Assembly: GCA_964059195.1 (NCBI GenBank)
Contig: CAXKWD010000005.1
Location: 143,989,686 to 144,053,685 of the forward strand
DNA length: 64,000 nucleotides
Reading direction: 5' to 3'
Origin: Ectobius pallidus
Taxonomy: Eukaryota; Arthropoda; Insecta; Blattodea; Ectobiidae
The position numbers and the translations under genes were made by a program. This document shows positions 57,935-64,000 of the stretch, piece after piece (within the stretch, counting starts at the first letter, position 1; each line of letters opens with the position of its first letter). The notes under the pieces are model-generated. The model was not told the origin of the DNA and made no database searches. It saw only the letters and a list, made by a program, of their open reading frames with translations.

Positions 57935-58431
57935 CTATTTTTTCAATCTATGTTCTCTTCTTAACATTTCTTTGTGGATCCTTTCCTCTTTTAAGGTATA
58001 CAAGTGGTTACCCCGCGTTATGAAATCTTCAAGTAGTTTATCTTTACCGATCCCTCTTTCCACGCCGAACCAGATGTATAGATCATACAGACTGTCTCGT
58101 GATGGCAGCCCTTCATTCTTTAGCCAAATTTTGCAGAAAGTCTTTGACAGCCCTTCAATTTGAGTGAAATCCCTATACAAAAAGCTGCTAAATATTTTCT
58201 TATAAATTCTAGTATTTCATTATCCGTTAATCTGGAAAACGCGTATCTCTCACATTGAAATTTCTTTGTTAGTTCTATTGTTTTAGACTCTTTTAACAAA
58301 TCATTCTCGGATCTACGTACTTTTTCTATGCAGTCTGGTACATTAATTTCTGTATAATCGTTGGGCCTATCGACGTTCTGCGATGTTTGTGCGTGTGTTC
58401 CCGGATGGCCTTCAGCTTCCTTTAAAAACAT
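57935..58431 (-). pseudogene. Unknown protein-coding remnant with a one-base frameshift
   Basis: Two minus-strand frames overlap. The upstream one (58431 leftwards) includes NVDRPNDYTEINVPDCIEKV and RLTDNEILEFIRKYLAAF. The downstream one (to stop at 57935-57937) includes LYRDFTQIEGLSKTF, GLPSRDSLYDLYIWFGVERG and KEERIHKEMLRREHRLKK. They would join at a T5 run near 58167-58171 if one base were gained. The composition (charged, amphipathic) looks like real protein, and cttgcatacaacag just before the first ATG resembles an acceptor. I do not recognise the family; a host exon or an old mobile or viral gene are both possible. Confidence 0.4.
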
Positions 58432-58439
58432 CTGTTGTA

Positions 58440-61119
58440 TGCAAGATGTCTACTACAGTACGGTACATGTATTATTTATAATTGTATGTTAAATGTACTA
58501 AATTTTACAAAGCATTAAAACCCCGATATTCATTTTGAAACACCTGGTATTTAATATCATGCACAAGAGAAATATTAAACCATGTATATCAACAGTTATG
58601 ACTTATTCCTTCTCTACTATCCTATAGTTAAAAATTTAATGGTAAACGTGAATACAGATTACCGGTACAAACAAGTCTCTACTGCGTAAAGAACAGGTAC
58701 TTCATAGGCCTATACCTCGCCGGCACTGTCTATAACTTCGAACACCATGCGCACTGTACTTTCCTCTCTTGCCTAACACAGCATGTTTTTAATGGCGGTA
58801 ATGCGATACTTCCCATGTCTTCAGTGCTTTAACTAGGAGACTTGACGTTTCACGAGGTTCCTTTAATCATGTTATATCAGCTTATAATGGGGAAAAAGTG
58901 TAAGTGGCTTCCAAGTGGAAATTTCTCAACTAGAATCTCCCTACTCACAGGTGTATGGGCGGGGGCTTAACTAAAGATTACTAATCTGATATCATGGTAT
59001 AGTAACTTGTAATGAAGGGCCTCACAACTTCACAAGTTATGCTCCTCGACACGGTAATCCGTCTCAGTACATCTATGTTTATTGGAGCACGTTCTCTTCT
59101 AATTTTGCTCTTACATGGAGAGCAGAGAGATGTGGTTTTCAGGCTAAGTGCACATTTCTGTCAGGTAATACAGGTGTAAACGGATTATGTCTCTTTAAGA
59201 ACCATATATGCGACGCACATTCGCTTTCTGTTACAGGTTCAATAAAATGAACTAAATCATTTACAGCAAAATAAATCCCAATATAATAAAAAAAAATTAA
59301 AATCAAGTAAGTTGAAAGTTGTTTTCTTGTTTCGAATAAATGTTACTGTTGAAAGATACTATTACAATGTTTCCCCATTATTTTTTCAATTTGACACCAC
59401 TCGAATGGATACATGCTAGTGGTCAGGAGTAGTTCATAAATGGATATACATACACTAAATGCATTAAATAAAAATAAAAAATATTTCAAATTAAAATATA
59501 ATCAATAAAATTAATTTACAAACACATTAGGAAGGATATTATTAAGATACATGAAAAGATAGTCAATAAGTTTAGATATAGACTTTTAATAATACGTTTA
59601 TGAAGAAAAATTAGTGGAGAAAGGAATGTTTTCGAAATTCCTCGCTATCCAATTATGCCATACATGATAAGGGACTGTATTATAGATAAGTAGATTATTC
59701 TAAAATCGTATATTTATTTGAACTTATATATTGTTCAACGCATGCTGTTCACTAAATAAACAGAGCATAATTTTTGTCCATGGTTTCAATTTTTTTATTT
59801 TAACAATTCGTCAGAATCAGTGTTTTTTACGTAGAAATTCTCGCCAGTCTGTCATATGAATCTTAAAAACGCATGTAGAATCGTCCCTTAGCAAGCTTGT
59901 GTTAATGGTCTATCCGCAGCACTTTCTAAATGAGGCGAACTCTGCTTATATTTTCGTTATTTTCGGATATTTTAATACTAGGATAGCATATATTAGCGAC
60001 TACTTGAAGCAGAAATGAGCCGGTTACATTCAAAATTCTCGATTACAAGATCTAATTCCTTTAAAAAAAAATACTAAATACTGAAGCAGTACCAACCCTC
60101 AAATAATAAATGGGCCTAATCCATGACAGAATTTCGCGAATCAGGGCGTATTTTCCTTGTAAATCATAGAAGAAGAAAAATAGGAAGGTACTTCGGACTG
60201 ATGTCATTTTTTGCCCCTTTGCTGCATGGAACTATTTCGTATGATGATTAAACGAGTCATCGATGAACTACGTTTGTTTATGTTCTTATTATCCTTAAAA
60301 TTAACCATATTCTGAATTAAAAAACAATGAGATTTTCGTATAATACAATAAAACTGCTTAGGGCACAATAAAAATGGGTTTCCAACGTTATAATTTTTCT
60401 TATTAACTAAACACCATTTTTATGTCAGAAATATTTTTAATTCAAAGTCCCTCAGTCTGTTTAGTGAAATGGGATTTTTTTTTCTGAATCGAGGAGACGA
60501 AAGTTTATTCTGTGAAAATAAATTAGTGGTGTGCTTGCGGCCTTACACCATAAGCAAAATTAATAATACGTTAGAAATTATATTTGTTCAACTTCATGAT
60601 GTATCCTTTTCTCTGATGCTAATATTAGACTGATGCCGAGAGCACAAAAGCATTCCGACAAGTTAAATTTTAAACTTTTATCTGAAACACATCCTTATTA
60701 TATTTTCATTACAAAATTTATAGGAACTATTGCCCCCAGCAATCCCTAAATTTAAAGAGTAATAAATGTTCAAACGGAATTAAGATCTGAGTTCAAAACT
60801 AAAACTAAACGGAATAATACAGTTTGGCTCATTTAAATTGCCACCAGCTAGTCAGGTTTCGTACTATGACAGAATTATTTTTAATTGGAAGCCTACACGA
60901 GGATAGTATCTGTGATTCATACATACAACCCACTTCGTTCATAACCTTTACAGACCATAATATGAAAGGAAGCAATGCAAGGGGTGGAGGCCTTTGGTTT
61001 CATTTTTTTAATAACACTGAAGGAATGTTAGGAAAACGTTCTTACCAATCTTAGTTTCAATAATGACATCAGTGTTTCCTCACCTGTAAGACATCATTTG
61101 GTCATTAATATCATCTCAT
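58440..61119. other. Long stretch without recognisable genes
   Basis: AT-rich. Only short ORFs occur, for example 76 codons at 60824-61054, with no domain or splice support. No TM6/TM7 receptor exon is visible. Confidence 0.4.
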
Positions 61120-61400
61120 CCCCTCCACGCGTTATTTGGCATGAGTGTGTGTTTGTGAGACTGGTTGTGTCTTATCCAGTGTGTTCCTATTGCCTCGGAA
61201 GTGGCCCCGGCATTAAGCTATAATCAGTATTGAGCTTTATATAATATAATTGTGCATCAGAGGAGACCCTCCCTGTCCTTGTTGGGTAAAAAAATTATTA
61301 TGTGATCCAAAGGCATTCCCTCTTGAAAGGTCGCGGTCCTATAAGGCCCAGGCGGCGTCGACAACATAAACGTCCCTACAACGAGGGAAGTTACCCTAAT
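61120..61400 (+). mobile_element. SINE-like repeat family B, partial copy
   Basis: The blocks tcggaagtggccccggcatt, ccctgtccttgttgggtaaa, tatgtgatccaaaggcattc and gaaaggtcgcggtcctataa match 28555-28690 of the copy at 28285. Confidence 0.6.
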
Positions 61401-61631
61401 AAAAGACAGAGATACTCCATATATTCTATATATATTATGTGATTGGTCCTAAAGTAATTAGGCATACTAGTCGCCTCTTCCACGACCTTCACATTTGAAC
61501 CTTCGTACAGATATATTGGGAGTGAAGTAGGTCAGATATCCAAAAAATACTTTTTTCTTATGATGAAAATGACAAAATAAATGTTACTAATAATAATATA
61601 AATTCCAAACAAATCCCCACCACGTGTCCCT

Positions 61632-61790
61632 CATGCATTATATAGTGCAACTGGTTGAGGCACTGCACTAGAAAATAGAAGTTCGCCGGATTCGATTCCC
61701 GATGAGGTCATAGAGATTATTTCATTCAACTATTCCTCTGGATGGCGTTATGGCCCTGGAGTCGACTCAGCGTGTAAAGAGAACTTTACT
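61632..61790 (+). mobile_element. tRNA-derived SINE
   Basis: Head atagtgcaactggttgaggc and box B ggattcgattccc, then body gatggcgttatggccctgga. It is related to 16612 and 41012. Confidence 0.6.
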
Positions 61791-62469
61791 AAGCGGATTA
61801 TTTTTTAACGCCACTATGCCTTTTATATGTTAACCTGACAAGTTGGGTGGCATTTCCTATTAAAACCAGCTGAAGGGAGAACATCATCCTGTTTAAGAGA
61901 TGGATTATATTTTTCAAAAATATTCATGGATGACGTCTTCTAGAGAAAGTGTTTCCTAAAGCAGGTTTCAGGAAAGAACTGTTTAATCCTATGGCAATGT
62001 AATTTACAACAGGAGCAGACAGGAGCATTCCTTTCTCTAACTTCCACTTCAGTTTTACTGAAATGAAACTTCTCTATGCAAGAGTATCAAATTAGAATGC
62101 TATTTCGACTATTTCCTCTTCAAAGAGAATATTAACTACTATTTGCGACTTCTAAGACTCAATACATTCCTTACTCCCTCTAAGAAGATTTTATTGAGAT
62201 TGAATATCCTGAGCTCATTATGGAGTATTCGAAGCTCCATTGTTCATTCAGCAAAATAAGCATTTTCATTTAATCAGAAAAACAGGGATATGAATTTAAT
62301 ATCCGATTATTCGCCTATTCTTCTCAAAGGAACTCATTTATCTTTCATTTGTTAAAGCCTCATTTCATAAATTCATTGTAAAATTCTGGCTAACAACTAT
62401 GTGAAAGGTGTCTTTCGCTTCAATAAAACTTAGTTTTTTATTTAATCTATATTTATAACATATTACAGG

Positions 62470-62536
<67 letters not shown>

Positions 62537-62640
62537 GCGGATTATGTTTGTTTTACAGCAGGATTTTTTTATGTTAACCTGACGAGTTGAATGGGATTTC
62601 CTTTAAACACAATCACATATAATGCATTATTTTTCAGGAT
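61790..62640. repeat. Diverged direct duplication flanking a (TA)n tract
   Basis: taagcggattattt and atgttaacctgacaagttgg-type blocks at 61793-61860 recur at 62534-62600 (taagcggattatgt, atgttaacctgacgagttga). Between them (TA)n spans 62471-62533. Confidence 0.65.
62471..62533. repeat. (TA)n microsatellite
   Basis: 63 bp of alternating TA without interruption. Such tracts here often mark Helitron 5' ends, but no Helitron body adjoins this one. Confidence 0.95.
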
Positions 62641-63577
62641 GTAGAGTTATTTATACAGTATGCTATATCTTTTGAGAAAATAATACGATGAAGACCATAA
62701 CTAATGCTTAAAATGACCCTAAAGGAAAAGAAATTGAGGGAAAATTTAAATTTCATAAGTAAGGTAACAAGGAATAAACTATGGGCCTAACAATTATGTT
62801 AATTGTTTTCTCTACAGTCCGGCATGGTTTTATATAGGCCTATTGTATGAGAAACTGAGTCTCGCCAAATAGAGGGTTAATCAAAGACACTAATAACTCT
62901 TAAGAAAATAACACTCTTGTGCACATATAAATGCCATGAACCTGGACCGAGATTGAACACAATAACAAGGGGCACAGAAAGCTAGCTCCATAATGGCTGC
63001 ATCACCCATGCCGACCCCTTATTTAAAAAAAACAAAACTATTATCTAAAGAAATGCATCTTTTACTGAACATATCTGAGTAATCCCCAATCCGTGGTTGA
63101 TCCATAAAGCCCATGTGAAACAGTCACAGCCCTTAAAAGTAACTTTTTCTTGATAGAAATGTGCACTTGCCATTGCGGAAAAAAGAAATGGCCAACATAA
63201 ATGGCCATTTCTTTTTTCCGGTGACACGAACACCTTCTACCATATAAAATACTTTTGTGTTTTATACAGTGTATTCATCTATGTCTTTAAGTATCTTTCT
63301 GACAAAAATATATACACGTAATCTTTTTTTTATATATAAATTCGGATTTTCAAAGTTTTGAAGTTTTAATTTGAATCAAACCGCTGTTTAAAACTTTACT
63401 CGCCATAAATGTAATATATTTTAATAATTATTTTTATCTTAAAGCAAATCATAAAATAAACCAGTTGTAAACGATTCAGCATGCCTGTATGCTGATTAAA
63501 AAGAGCATTGTTATAAGTATATTTTCTTCACCTGGAATAAGCAATATAGGCAGTAGCAGTATGGGTTCTGTACTCAC
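62641..63577. other. No gene seen
   Basis: AT-rich. It holds the dispersed repeat shared with 47840 (62800-62885) and a short hairpin at 63172-63216 (ggaaaaaagaaatggcc/ggccatttctttttt). Confidence 0.4.
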
Positions 63578-63651
63578 CTTTGAAGTTAGTCCAGTACAAA
63601 AGGCGGAACATGCGTTTTCCACCACAGCAGTCTTCTCTCGGCCAAGTATTT
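63578..63651 (-). CDS. Candidate 74-nt exon on the minus strand
   Basis: On the minus strand, tctaatgagacaacaattta and tttcag precede 63651, forming a good acceptor with a branch-like ctaatg. AAAG|GTGAGTAC at 63578/63577 is a near-ideal donor. Two of the three frames are open (one gives ILGREKTAVVENACSAFC; another gives EDCCGGKRMFRLLYWTNF). I cannot choose the frame or name the gene. The support is splice signals only. Confidence 0.35.
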
Positions 63652-63985
63652 CTGAAATAAATTGTTGTCTCATTAGAACATTTTCGTGTGGGAAGTTACA
63701 ATCAATGTAGGTTATCTTTTGTTATACATAACTTGCAATAATTTAGTGATAGGACAATAGTAACACTTGAACTGAAGCAAATTACAGAACGCAAAAATGT
63801 TGATATTTTTATTCTCACATGTATTGTTTATACCGTACTCGCTATGTTGACAAGATATCCCTTTATTTGATGAGATTCAGTTTCTCAAGCAGTATATAAA
63901 ACTATGTCTAAATGCAAAGAAAAATGTTTCCCCGATCATTAGTCTTGCACAATATTCTGTAATTTTACATGAAGTATAATATATG

Positions 63986-64000
63986 TCCGCCGCCGTGGCG
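63986..64000 (+). mobile_element. Possible SINE head at the right edge
   Basis: gtccgccgccgtggcg resembles the start of the family B heads (ccactgctgtggcg at 28285 and its inverted copy). It is too short to confirm. Confidence 0.25.

Noticed and set aside
52502..64000. TM6/TM7 exon of the receptor
   Set aside because: I looked for a frame with the CWxP and NPxxY motifs bounded by splice sites and found none, so the exon is probably beyond the window.

Overview
The window looks like AT-rich, repeat-laden DNA from an insect, probably a hemimetabolous one such as a cockroach or termite. The evidence is a spliced class A neuropeptide-type receptor with very long introns, a mix of Helitrons, hAT and mariner elements, tRNA-derived SINEs and LINE tails, and the frequent motif TAGGCCTA. 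The order-level placement is inference. I see no operons, CRISPR arrays, rRNA or functional tRNA genes.

Two host genes can be supported. (1) On the minus strand, an exon at 9068..8466 splices in frame to an exon that starts at 2711 and stays open to base 1. It leaves the window, so it has no stop here. The protein exceeds 1,100 residues and carries ten tandem units of 62 or 58 residues; part of the array is a recent 360-bp higher-order repeat. I do not recognise the family. (2) On the plus strand, three consecutive exons (32593-32714, 46956-47079, 52296-52501) encode TM3 to TM5 of a rhodopsin-like neuropeptide GPCR. One intron splits the Arg codon of the E-R-Y motif. The exons for the N-terminus/TM1/TM2 and for TM6/TM7 were not found here. 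A frameshifted unknown ORF (57935-58431, minus) and a 74-nt candidate exon (63578-63651, minus) may mark other genes.

Layout: 1-9.1 kb is the repeat-protein gene, with an intron filled by nested transposons (MITE, fold-back mariner, an element with TTACCGCGGTAA motifs, Helitron, SINE, LINE tail, hAT MITE). 9.2-32.5 kb is repeat-rich DNA with hAT elements, LINE fragments, Helitrons and SINEs. 32.6-52.5 kb is the receptor gene segment; its introns hold large palindromes, SINEs, a mariner-like element and a decayed hAT transposon with a CGGBP1-like transposase. 52.5-64 kb holds further transposons and long stretches without recognisable genes.

Most of the structure is layered mobile-element insertion. 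Several boundaries are fixed by intact 8-bp target duplications (hAT), TA duplications (mariner), or an internal empty-site copy (Helitron at 24893-25491). All calls come from reading the sequence by eye; no database search was run.
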